Below, piece by piece: positions 11,740 through 22,939 of a stretch of 64,000 bases of DNA; the first letter of the stretch is position 1, and each line of letters starts with the position of its first letter. The DNA comes from Balanoglossus misakiensis. Its lineage: Eukaryota; Hemichordata. The notes under the pieces are model-generated. The model did no database searches. It was not told the DNA's origin and was given only the letters and a program-made list of their open reading frames with translations. Location: contig CM082598.2 in the NCBI GenBank assembly GCA_040954595.2, forward strand, positions 7,874,001 to 7,938,000, written 5' to 3'. A program made the translations under genes and the position numbers.

Positions 11740-12150
11740 GGGTTACCCTTTGGAATATTCCTATCAAATTTCAAAGCAATCCCATATGCAGTTTCAGAAA
11801 AATCAGTATTTTCTCCAAAATTGTATAATATCTTACTTCAATCGCTTCAGGGAAGATGCCTACCAAAGCTCAAGGCAATCTGACATGCAGTTTGAAAGAA
11901 AATAATTTTTGATGAAAAATTCCGCAACTTTCACTCACAAAACGCAAATATGTAAATTTCAAGTATTTTTGTAAATATCTCATTTAATTATCCCCAAGGA
12001 ATATGCCTACAAAATTTGAAAGCAATCTCACAAGCGGTTTTAGAGAAAACAATTTTTGACCAAAAATGGCAAAAATTGCTACAAAATTATAAATATGCAC
12101 ATTTTTCATCAACCAGGTTTTCATCAACTGGGACCACACATACAAAAGTA
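11740..12150 (+). repeat. Degenerate repeat family 'R' (~100-145-bp period), locus 1
   Basis: The phrase AAATTTCAAAGCAATC followed by a GCGGTTT-like motif recurs at about 11767, 11865 and 12011. The same family occurs at 15400-15860 and 51680-52200, and a related inverted segment is at 48460-48660. There is no reading frame across copies. The origin is unknown; it resembles the interior of an old noncoding transposon. Confidence 0.6.
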
Positions 12151-12394
12151 TGCTTCAAAGCAACACGACTCTTGGAGAAAAAATGCTTGTCACCCTGGTC
12201 AAAAAATTGGCTTTACTAAAACATCAAATTGGTTATCTCTCAAAGCTAAAAGGGGTATCACCAACAAACAGATTACAATGCCTGAGTTAAAATGTTTAAG
12301 ACATTTTCTTTATTTGTGGTTTTGGTTTTATCGGTTTTCCCAATAAAAATTAGGATAATTTTTTAAGTATGCCAACGGAGAGGTGGAAATCTCA

Positions 12395-12500
12395 CCAGAA
12401 AAGCGAAAATACGCCAACCACATGTAAACAGTAAAAAGGTTACGAAAAAAACAAACAAACAGAAAAGCGAAAATACACCAACCACGTTTAAACCGTAAAA
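12395..12500 (+). repeat. Two-copy direct repeat
   Basis: AGAAAAGCGAAAATAC followed by CACCAACCAC-type sequence occurs twice about 66 bp apart, each followed by a variant of GTTTAAACCGTAAAA. Confidence 0.6.
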
Positions 12501-12519
12501 TTAAAAAAAAACTTGCAAA

Positions 12520-15130
12520 CACCGAGTTGTCTCATATAAAAACCTCACAGTACGTAAGGAATTATGTATGGAAAGATACCGTGGTCTTCCGACCTTCCGC
12601 TAAACAAAGACTATACGTATGGAACTATCGTTCCGTCCACCAGCAAAGAGACTTTCCGGAGAAAAACCTTCTCTACCCGTACCTTATGTCGCCACACAGA
12701 CGTGCCATTTTGGCACAACCGTTCGACAGTATGGTCGACTATTTTGACACTAAAAATTCTGCAGCGCTGCCATTATTTCAATATCACAAACCGGCCCTAC
12801 GTGCGCTTAGGCAAGAGCCCTAGCAATAACATTCTCACAAAATATAACCCTATAAAAATGACTAGACTTTCTCGATTATGACTTCCTGGTCTCCTGATTC
12901 GGGAGCCAGCGCAGCCATACCCAGAATAGCCGAGAGGCATGGCTAGCTGCACGCCCGTAGCTCGGAATTGTTTCTGGAATTAGACCTACTTCTGTTCAAC
13001 TACAAGGTGTTGTACGGATAGCTGCAAGTCACCCAATACCAGACAAAACAATCGGGCGACAGTAACGTAGCTATATAGGCGATTTTACTGAAAGCAATGA
13101 CTGAATTATGAGCCTACCGAAAAGACGTCTTGATCCCGCGGCAAGTAGAAGGAAAGTGGTCGAAACCCGGCGTCGCACACCGGAAACGGGTCAATGATCA
13201 CCTGTTGTTATGGTGAGTAGGACCTGTTACCCAATCACAGACCAAAGTTAGCATTACGACACACTAATGAATATGCATACATGCTACAGCTGCATATTTT
13301 ATTTCTTTAGAACGCTCTGGAACATGATCGCAATCGAAAGAATATCTCATTTGCTTCTTGAGTGTGAGTGCATCATTGTCTACACAATAAAATCGGGGGG
13401 GGGGGGGGGGGGCACAGTGGGTAATTTCTACCACAGCCACGCATTTCAAATCAGGCAAGCGAACTGCAAACTTCCGATGTCTGAGCAACGGGTTTGATGT
13501 GCCTTGTGTTGTGAACACTTATTCGACTTCGAGGAAACAGACCTATAATACTTCCTAATGTGTTTCTCTTTCTGTGTCATCTTGGTCAGTCAGACCACGA
13601 TACCGGAGATCGTAAACTGCTTGGGTTAGGTCGCGTCGAGGAGGCTGCAACTGCGGCCACAGGTCAAGTCGGTGTATGTTGTAAACAACATGGTAAATGC
13701 CTCCCGCACAGCAACACGCTCTCTCTACCGTACTTTCGATTGTTTCCATGTCAGTTTCACGTTGGCTCGTTATAATGCCCCTACGCTTATCGTAATCTCG
13801 GGATCGTAATTATTATTTTATTATTATTATGATTATTATTTATCTTTATTTCAGACACAACCGTCCATAGAAATAGGTTACTAAAACTGACAAAAACACT
13901 AGAAAAGTAATAAATAAAATAAATGTAAAAAATATAATAGTTTTAAGAATCAATGTAAAATGTCAATCCAGTGGGCATGTAGTCCATAAAAGCGCATATC
14001 TCATGAGACAAGACGATTGATCAAAACATTGGGACTAGTACAGAGACGAACAGAAAAATTAAAAGCGACTTTTCTTCTCATGACGGAGAAGCAGTTTATG
14101 GCGTTTAGAACAAATATTTTAGAGGCACTTTCGTGTCCGGGTGACCAAGAAGTCTTCCAAGTGCATTGTTGTGACATACGATGATATTCCGGATATTATA
14201 CAAATTAAAATCGCACCATAAATAAGAGTCATAAATGTTATTACAAAAAGCATTAAATAAACGCAATTTCACATCGACAGAACACGAATTGAACTTTCTC
14301 AGGAGAAAATTAGGCCTAGCCCTTCCACACGTTATGTATTCGTGTTATGCTTGTCCCACTGATCTGACAGCACACTCGCTTTTATTGTGTCCTTTTGTCC
14401 CGTTCGCCAGCACTGTGTGTAGGCCTGCGTTTTCCGTTAACAGACTATCCCGTTCGCCAACTTTACTGAACTGCAAATTGAAGAATCGGTTTTCAGCTAG
14501 GCCGAAACGGCCGGGGTCGCGTACATTAAAGGCCGAACCGATAAGAATAAGTGCCGTAACGACTTGTTACCGGCTGGGACGGCTACGAGCCAAGAGCATA
14601 TTGCAGCTCAGTGTGGCAGGGCCGGTGGTGTGTCTTACGGGCGATGTCTCCACACACTGTACTGCTCTGTTTGATAAGAGTGTCCAAGCTTCGGACCACG
14701 GTCATGTTCGGACTTATGTCTTAACTTTGCTTTGTAAACACATTACCAAAGTACAACCCACCCATGTTTGTTGAAATTAGATGTAGTCACATGGCGGAGT
14801 TCTCATCCTATCGGGATGCGTTTATCTCGGAATCGGCTGCTTTTCCATCGTCGAGTTTGATTTCATGTCCGATTCATAGTCGAGTTATATGATGATCCCT
14901 GATTGATGTCTATTTTTTTCGGGGCGCGGGGGGGGGGGGGGGGGTTCATGGGATTGATAATTCGAGGCAGGAGAAGAAATATGTCGACAGCGCAAATTGC
15001 CATTTTCTCGCTTTGTTTCGTCGATTTTGACAACTGCATTGGTCGAGTGGTCTTAAATTTTACCCATCTAACAAAACAACTTTGTAGTCTATAAAGTGCT
15101 CCCAGCTGGAAACGTCGATTCAATTCGATT
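12520..15130. other. CpG-richer block with G runs and unassigned short open frames
   Basis: CpG and GC content is clearly higher than in the flanks. Open frames include 12527-12823 and 12564-12881 (overlapping, neither recognised), 13108-13197 (basic peptide beginning MSLPKRRLDPAASRR), 14235-14774 (179 codons, low-complexity, probably chance) and 14792-14890 (begins MAEFSSYRDAF). Runs of about 18 G lie at about 13395 and 14930. This could be a CpG-island promoter region with first exons or an old transposon. I cannot assign a product. Confidence 0.35.
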
Positions 15131-15349
15131 CATCATGAATTTGATCCAATTTTCTAAAAACCTAACTTGCGGGCGCTGTTACTTCTCAATGTAAGCAGGT
15201 AACGTAACACAAACTGGTCGTTTTTTCATACTTGTGCTATATTTAAGTAGGATGCGTGGCCAACGTTTGGACTTAATTTTTTGTTATTGACATAATACCA
15301 CACGAGCTGATATGACCTAATTTAAAAAAAACTGTCCCAAAACTGCCAA

Positions 15350-15900
15350 ACTCAAATATTCAAACATCATCAAAATTGTACAATATCTTACATCAATCAG
15401 TATAAGGAACATGCTTACCGAAGTTCAAAGCAATCTAACAAGTGGTTTCAAGGACAAAAACTTCTGACGAAAAATTGCAACAGTTAGGCCCTACCTCAAG
15501 AACATAAATATGCACATTTCAGCAAAATTTTAAGACAACTCACAATTGCTTAACCCTGAAAACATGCCTACCAATTTTCAAAGCAATCTGACAAGCGGTT
15601 TCCGAGAAAACGATTTTTGACCAAAAATTGCAAAATTTGGCCCATAATTACAAATATGCAAACTTTGCAACAATTTGAAAAAAAAAACAAAGATCACCTA
15701 TAGGAAGCTTTATACTGATTTTTTTTTACAGAAATCGACCAATCACTTTCATAGAAGATGTGGAAAAAATGAAAGTACAAAATTCACGATATAAGGTCAA
15801 AACTTATAGAGCTCTGTAATGTTGGCAGAAGATATATGCATACCAATTTTCAAAGAAATCTGACCAGTAGTTTCCAGCTAATGTGTCCGAGAACAGACAA
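15350..15900 (+). repeat. Repeat family 'R', locus 2
   Basis: Three or four degenerate copies spaced about 145 bp apart, each with CCAATTTTCAAAG, then a GACAAGCGGTTT-like motif, then an A-rich stretch and a GCAAAATT motif. No coding frame. Confidence 0.6.
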
Positions 15901-16681
15901 AAACAGAGAGCAGAACAGCCAAAGTGAGAGAACAGAATAGCCAAAACTATCAACAGCGCTTAACTCCACATCTGAAAGCAAACCATTTGTTGGAGCGATA
16001 TTCAGGTCCTAAGAAAACTCAAACTTCAATCAGACAGAACATACTGGTCATCACAATTGCCTTCTGATTGGAATCTGTGCTGGAAAAGCAACAACAAATA
16101 CTGATCCTCACCTGAAATCAAAGAGACAGACAAAAGTACTCATTTTATCAGAATATTTATTTTAAGTATGCAAAAATCCTAATATGATATATCTGTCTAC
16201 TTATTTATCATGATAGGAAAATTGTTGAAATAAAAATATCAAAGATATTCCTTCCTAATGCTGCATATAATATTTACATACTCTGGCAGTCTTGTAAGTA
16301 CAATGAAATGTTAGTCAGAAGCTCTTCTTAAGAACTGAGTAATTCTCAGTACAACAAGCAATATGTGGAAAATACCAACTTAGCATCTGAGGCAAAATGA
16401 AAGAAATTGAGGAATGGTGTCCCCCCTCCCCTTCAGCACTATACATGATTCTACAGCCTCAGAGGGTCATTCTTCACACACACATAAAATGAATGGCTGA
16501 TTACATGAAATATTTTCGAAAGTCAATAAGTGGTCATGAAAGGCTCTTGTTTTTGTTAAAATAAAAAAATATTAGGAAATTCAAGAAAGGTAAAAAGCAA
16601 TGTATGTGAATATTGATATTAAAAACATGTGAATTTAATCATTTGGCTACTATGGTCACTGGATAGAAGAGATTAGGACTT
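15901..16681. other. AT-rich stretch without recognised gene
   Basis: Contains a short adenine-rich tract repeating AGAACAG motifs (15890-15950). Otherwise I see nothing assignable. Confidence 0.5.
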
Positions 16682-16923
16682 TGTTATGACTTTATTTGCA
16701 TTTGAATAGTGAAGTTTCCTTTTGACGTTGAACCCCATAGCTGGACGAGAAAATGATCTAAACGTATCATGAACGTTTATTTTGTTGACACCATTCATTA
16801 ATTTACCTTTTTAAGCATATATAAATGCATTATATCTCGATTGTAATTTGAGTGCATTTCGAGTCTATTAAAGTACTTTTCGTCGTACGAGGTCTCCTTC
16901 GCTCCAGTCACTTCCTTATAACA
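16682..16923 (+). mobile_element. Candidate solo LTR (242 bp)
   Basis: It starts TGTTATG and ends ATAACA, giving an inverted TGTTAT/ATAACA terminus. It has a TATA-like CATATATAAATG (~16817) and an ATTAAA poly(A)-like signal (~16868). The flanks are GACTT (left) and GACTA (right), a near-perfect 5-bp target duplication. No internal retroelement sequence is present, so this would be a recombined solo LTR. Confidence 0.4.
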
Positions 16924-19222
16924 GACTATATTTCTTCACATGCATCTAATAGTTTGATTCTAACATACTTGTCACGGGTGTCGCCGTTCACCACAAAACA
17001 CACCAAAATGGTTTAAAGGTTTCACAAGACATAGGCCTATAACATTTCTTAACTGAAATTGAAGAGGGACATCATCAGTTCATATGTGTGGCCGGTCTGG
17101 CTACACAGGTGAACTGCTAAATTACACACATGTATGGGAGTTCACCTACAGCAGAATACACCAAAATTCATGCAAGTGAAAAATACAGAAGTACAATTGA
17201 AGACTTGACAGTTCAGACACCAATTACTTGTGCTGAAATGAGCCAGTAGAATGCACCAATATAAAACGCTTCAAGCTACAGGTAAAGTACAAGGAAAACT
17301 AACCTGAAATTGAACATAGACATCTTCAGTTCATACATGTGGCCGGTCTGGATACAGAGATGAACTGACTAAATATATGCATGGGGTCCTTTTATATCAG
17401 CAATCTACACTATGGTGGCGCATTAGCTTGAGTTCATTAGTCAAATGAAACATCCTGGTGGTTTGCATATAATTGAGATCAACAAATAGAATGTAAGTTC
17501 TATCATTACTAGAAAGGTGTCCACATGAATAAATGATTAAATGATGACTGCAAAGAATACAGGTGTTACATACATACAGATATTATATATATTCAAGTGA
17601 ACAAATGGTTCGGTCCAAATCCATTGTTTCCTGTTGGAAAGTTGGCTGTCTACACAGGGAATTGGGTGAAAGGTGAGAGTGCTAAGAAAAAAGGCCGATG
17701 GTAATTTTCCATTTTTATCTAAATGGAATACATGTTTGGGCTTAATCTTTCTCAATAATGCTGACACACAAAAAGTTAATTGTTTTACCAAACATTCCTT
17801 GAGAGTCGAATGAAGGCACTTGATATTAGCACAGAGACTGATTTTTTCCACACACCACTTTTCTCTTTTCATAGAGCTCCATTCAAATTTTGTACACAAC
17901 AATGTAATGACACTGTCACTACCCAAGCCTAAACTTTCAAATTACAATGTGACATTTCAAAACACTGTTAGACTCCCCAATGAAATATTAACTCTGGATC
18001 AGCATCCCTTCAAATTAGTGATAGCCCTGGGGTGAGTTTCGTTAATTTTGTTATAATGGTGTTATTTAATTGTTTGGCTGTAACAAACATACTACATTGA
18101 AGTATAAACATGTTATGTCCACACATATGCTGTAGGTTCAGCTTCAATTCAATTTTCATCAATCAAATCATAACAAATTATTCAACAACAAAAAATTAAC
18201 ATGAAGAGCTGGTGACTTTGTGGCTTTCACAAGATAAATATATACGTGTGAACATTGCCCCATGCTAGAGTGTAATATTAACACGTCTCATACAACCTAC
18301 AATTCTCTGTATAAAACGAAACACATTCATTATAGCTGGCTTAGTTGGTCCACAGGTAATCTGTAACCAGATAGGCTGACCTGAGCAATCCATGTTTTTG
18401 CAAGTGTTTTATTGTCACTGTTATAGTGTGACTTCTTTGGTGTAATGCTCAACTGAACACAAGAGTATCAGAATTGGACAGATAAATGACCAATAACAGA
18501 AAGTCTGTGATTGGGTAATACAAATGATAAGTACACAACTGGAAGTTCTGTCAATCAAAGTTCTGTCTATTGCTCTCTTCCCTGAGGGAACTTTAGAGAG
18601 CAACTTTAGAGATATGTTCTCCAGTTTAATGATCAGGCATTAATGAAATATTAGTCTAGTATATAGCTGTATTTTGTCTGCTTTGCCTCCAAAAACGTCT
18701 AGCGTCCCCTTGAAGTCAATCACAGACTTTGTTTTTCCAATGATTGGTTAAAGGATACATATGTGTGATTAAGGATGGGTACCGTTTTAAATTCAAATTA
18801 GCCTTGCCATCACTATAATGTTATACCCAATCACCATTCAAGGGAGATGCTAGTTACATCACAATTCCCAGCAAAGGGGTATCGGGCAGGAAAAAATACA
18901 GCTGCATACTGTACAACTGGACATTTTCGCGGAAGGAAATTTTCGCAATATCGAACTAGGAACTGTTTCACAACGATTAATTTTTAAAATTATGTGATAG
19001 CTTTGGAATGGATGTGTCTGTATACAGTAAATACTGATGAGAATGATAAATATTACATATCCCCAACACTTGACTGTGTGGAATATTTGAAAATTCCAGG
19101 ATACCTTGATAAATTTCTGACATTTCTTTGGGCATCTGGGTTTCAGTTAGTACATAGAAGTTACAATGGTAATGAAGGCATGAACAGTCTCCTGTTCATT
19201 ATAGTCAGTTTCCTGTATGAGT
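16924..19222. other. Downstream flank of MED25; no recognised gene
   Basis: A segment with CAGTTCATA and GTGGCCGGTCTGG occurs twice (~17050-17130 and ~17295-17380), an imperfect direct repeat about 245 bp apart. The 129-codon minus frame at 17537-17926 shows no family features. Part of this stretch may be transcribed 3' of MED25. Confidence 0.45.
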
Positions 19223-19482
19223 TTATTGATTCAGAATATCAAAAAATCTCCTGTCATCAGCCAGCAGACTACTACTTGATTGTTGCTGTGTTTGTTGCAT
19301 GCTGGGTGCCAAGCCCATCTGAGGTACCTGTGGTCGCGGCCGTGGCTGTTGTCCTAGTAACAGCTGTTGTTGATGTTGTTGTTGTGATAACTGCTGCTGT
19401 TGCTGTTGTTGTTGCCATGTTTGTTGTGTTGCTGTTTTGGTGGTGGAATGGTTGCTTGTGTTCCACTGGCTTGTTGTTGCTG
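19223..19482 (-). CDS. MED25: MED25 terminal exon (Gln-rich tail and stop)
   Basis: The acceptor is TTCAACTGCAG and the entry phase 1 fits the previous exon. The exon encodes a glutamine-rich stretch, then QPRPRPQVPQMGLAPS and an acidic, hydrophobic end SLLADDRRFFDILNQ before TAA. MED25 proteins also end in a proline/glutamine-rich tail with a short acidic-hydrophobic motif. The stop overlaps AATAAA (CAATAAAC on the minus strand), a possible poly(A) signal. Low complexity makes homology hard to prove; assignment rests on strand, phase and position. Confidence 0.6.
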
Positions 19483-20681
19483 CTGCAGTTGAATGCAAAC
19501 AAAATGGTTTTCTTTTTAGAGTCACTTCACAGAAGGCAGCAATGTATCAGGAGACAGCTCTCTTTAACGTTCTTCAGATTTGTCAATCAGACTGAAACTT
19601 AGGGAGGCATAAAGTAAATGTACTTTGGTGAATAGATTTAGGCCACGTCTAAAATATTATGGTTAATTTCAGGACCACATTGACCAATGTTGACCTCATT
19701 AATTATGTACACACCTCATTTTAGGCTAACCAGTAAAGCAAGAAGTCTAGTTTTTGTTGGGCATAGTTCAGTTGAGGATCAACGTTTTTTGACAAAATTT
19801 TGGGTGACCTCTGGGTGACGTTTGCTCTACTTTTGCCATATCTCAGCATCCACAACAGATAATCCTTGATATTCTGTGGGAATCCTGGGAATTGCTTGTG
19901 CCCCACAAACACTGTTTGCAGCTTTAATTCCCTATGTTATTAGATGTAGGCATTTTGGAAACTGTGTGATCAAAATTCTAAGCAGACTTTGTTAAAGGGT
20001 GACGATCGTCTAACGTGAATGTGCTAAACCAGAGACGCTGGTTACAAAAATTGTATACAGTCAATGTCTTAAGACAGTGTGCTGTCCAAGCAACAGACAG
20101 GATGGCGGTGACCATAGTCTGTGTTGGAGATTGGGTAAAGACAGCAAACTGGGTGAAAAGAAGAAGTGACAAAACTGAAGTCTATGTATGTGGTGTGCAT
20201 GAAATATTGAAGGATAGGAAGGCAGTCCACTATTTGAATGCATTGAACACAATATTTGCAGAACTTTTGGATTGAACATTCTGTTTGTACACGTGAAATT
20301 ACACACATGCGCAAAAGACAGTTGTCGGTCTTTTAAACTTTCTACCAGAGGTTATCATCAGTGCTTCCACACTAGTATGACGGAAAAAAATAGTAGAAAT
20401 GAAAATAAGACTGAGACAAGATTTGTCTGTAATTTAGGTCTGCTTTGGGCTAATTGTGCATTGAATTTCTTCTGTATGACTTTCTAACTCAATGAGTCAG
20501 GTCCCCAATACATTATAATGATTTTGGGAATAACACAGAACATGTTATTTTGTAACATCAAGAAAGCTCCTTTTATAGAAAAAAACATTTTCTTATTCCC
20601 CACTTAAAGATTCCCAGGAGTGATATGGGTTTCAGTCATGGGTTTCAAATATTCACTGTACACATTTTTGTGACAACTTAC
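19483..20681. other. MED25 last intron
   Basis: The part at about 19740-19935 (TTTTGGGTGACCTC, then GCAGCTTTAATTCC) is related to the tandem repeats at 33521-34640. The rest has no supported feature. Confidence 0.5.
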
Positions 20682-20913
20682 TTGTTGACTAAGTAAGAGA
20701 TGTCCGAGTTGTTGGTTGTATATTGGCTGGCTATGCTTGCATTGCTTGTTGCTGTTGGGCTCTCTGTTGTTGTAATCTTTGTAATTGCTGTTGTTATTGT
20801 CTTCCTGCTATTAGTTGACTTTGTCTGGCATGTTGATCTTGCTGTTGTTTCAATTCAAGTTCTTTTTTTTTCTGTGGCATCTCTAGATTCTTCTGCAGTG
20901 CTTGAATATTCCT
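20682..20913 (-). pseudogene. MED25: MED25 Gln-rich exon with three in-frame stops
   Basis: The acceptor is GATCTTTTAG and the donor GTAAGTTG. Phase 0 in and phase 1 out fit the terminal exon. It reads RNIQALQKNLEMPQKKKELE then QQQDQHARQSQ, which resembles the Gln/Lys-rich helix just after the ACID domain. In this frame there are a TAA (20794-20796) and two TAGs (20731-20733 and 20689-20691), each where glutamine would suit (for example GRQ*QQQLQ). Either the gene is decayed here, the stops are sequence errors, or the exon boundaries differ. Confidence 0.6.
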
Positions 20914-21652
20914 CTAAAAGATCAAACAAAGAAATGTATAAACAGTCAAACATTGCCATCTGTGTCAATCTACCAACAGGTAACTTACTACAGGAGCTTT
21001 AGCCAATTTTCACTTGGGAGATTATTGAAATCAATTTAAAGCTCAGTAACTCCAACTTCGGGTTATTTTCTCAATACTTTTTGGGGTATCAACTGTGGTT
21101 TCTTGTTCCACTTATCATGGAATTAATAATATTCAAATATTTGAAGGGATTAAAAAGTACATACTGTAAACACTTCAGTGCCTTTCACAGGTGCCATCAA
21201 CGCCGCCCGAGCAGCGGCCCTAGGGCGGCGTTAATTTGTAAGTGCCACGTGTGAAAAGGTGAGAGCGGCCCTGCGCCGCTCTTTTTTGGGGACGGTGTTG
21301 AGGGGTGGGACCTGGGTCGGGGCGCCTGACTAACCATCGATTCAAATCACGTGTGAACATTGTAGTGGCGTTCTCACTGGCACGTTTACACCGGTGCTTC
21401 AATGGTGTAGATTTGACACCGACGGAAAAAAACAAGTGAGAAGGCTTTACGCCGGTGTTGCGCCGGTGTTGATTTGTGACGGCGATGGGTGGCGGGTCAG
21501 GGCCAGTGCTGGGCCAGCGCTCCGACGCAAATGTGCAGTGAGAACGCAAAGATTTAAACAAACACCGTTCAAAAGCGCCACCCTGCGACGACCTTTGCGC
21601 ATGTTTATGGGGTAACCTATTACCTCGGTCAGTTTCTATTGAGACATCAACA

Positions 21653-22043
21653 ATGACAGACGCAACGTACACACGAGGAAACAACTGGACTGATGACGAA
21701 GTGCAGATTTTGCTGGCCGTTTGGCGTGACGAACGAGTTCTGAAAATGATGGACAGCACCTCAAGAGACACCGTAGTCTACAGAACGATATCAGAAAAGG
21801 CAGCATCCAAGGGGCTAAAGAGGAGTCAGGAACAGTGCCACTGAAAAATCAAGAGCCTGAAAGCCAAGTTCTAAGAGGTAATGGACAATAACAACAGGAG
21901 CGTTCGAGCTCGGAAATCGATGCCGTTTTTTGACGAATTGAGCGAAATCCTTGGTGATCGACCGGTGGTAAATTCTGACAGAGGCACTATTGCGCAGAGT
22001 ATCATCAACAAAGATACAGCTACAACTTCTGAGCAAGAAAATG
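21653..22043 (+). pseudogene. Harbinger Myb/SANT-like DNA-binding protein, first exon
   Basis: It starts MTDATYTRGNNWTDDEVQIL, with the tryptophan spacing of trihelix/Myb_DNA-bind_4 domains that partner Harbinger nucleases. After KRSQEQCH comes TGA (21842-21844) and ten codons later TAA (21872-21874). The same frame then continues FFDELSEILGDRP and ends at a GTAAGTTG donor. Two nonsense changes make this copy non-functional. A second exon was not identified. Confidence 0.75.
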
Positions 22044-22939
22044 GTAAGTTGTTTGCGTTTAACAATTTTGTTTTACCTGCTACCTGGGATTGTCTACTAG
22101 CTGCCCTATAAAGGAAATCTCTAAGGAAATCTCTAAATCCAAGACAGGCACACTTCATATTGATTCTTTAACGTGGTATTTTGTACGTTTTTTCCCAATA
22201 GTTAATTTTGAAATAATTTTGTCAATTTTTCACCATTGTTTTATTAATATATTCATAACATTTCGGGAGATTTAAAGGAGCTACAACCAGACACATTTAC
22301 AAACAACATTTTCATATTTACATAACTTATAAGGAAACAAGCAAAGTGAACTGCAAAGCATGTTTTTGGCTTTCTTTTTGACTGTGTTTTTTTTTCTTTT
22401 TATAATTTCTATTCATGTATTCAAGTGTTAATAATAATAAAACATGTCTTGTGATTTTTTAACATATTTAGTTTCATTGTCGTACTGTGTTGCTCAGTTG
22501 CTGAAACTTTTGAAAAGTCACAGCTTTGTTCTATTTAGACCAAATAAACGTTCGTGGAAAAAATACAAGTGACTTCGTTTTGAAAGCTTTTATTTAAAAA
22601 TTGTAAACGTGATTGTTGTACAAAATGATTTCCCAAGTGAGGTAAATTTCCAATTCATTGCACAAACAAGATGACAGATCAAAAGGGCAAAACAACAAAT
22701 GTCAATGACAGATGTGTTTATAAAAAGTCTGTTCCAAATTTCAGCCGATATTTGGCATTACAAGAAAAAGGGAATTACATGGCTCAAATACTTGTACACT
22801 GAATCTGAAAAAAAAGAAAAATACACATTGCAAAATTAAAAAAAGGACTAACATATAACTGAAAAAGTTACATGTTTAAATGGGCCACAGATGTTTATCC
22901 TTGCTGTTGGCAAAGTGTGCATCATTGACTATAATTGGC

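Noticed and set aside
14235-14774. 179-codon ORF as a real gene
   Set aside because: No recognisable domain, biased composition, no splice or promoter context. Kept only as part of the CpG-rich block description.
18994-19602. 202-codon plus-strand ORF with a hydrophobic Val/Ala-rich tract
   Set aside because: It is the complement of the CAG/CAA-rich MED25 terminal exon; the hydrophobic tract is the shadow of polyglutamine.
21220-21771. 183-codon minus-strand ORF at the left end of the Harbinger element
   Set aside because: It runs through GC-rich terminal repeats and antisense to the Myb-like exon; no protein features.
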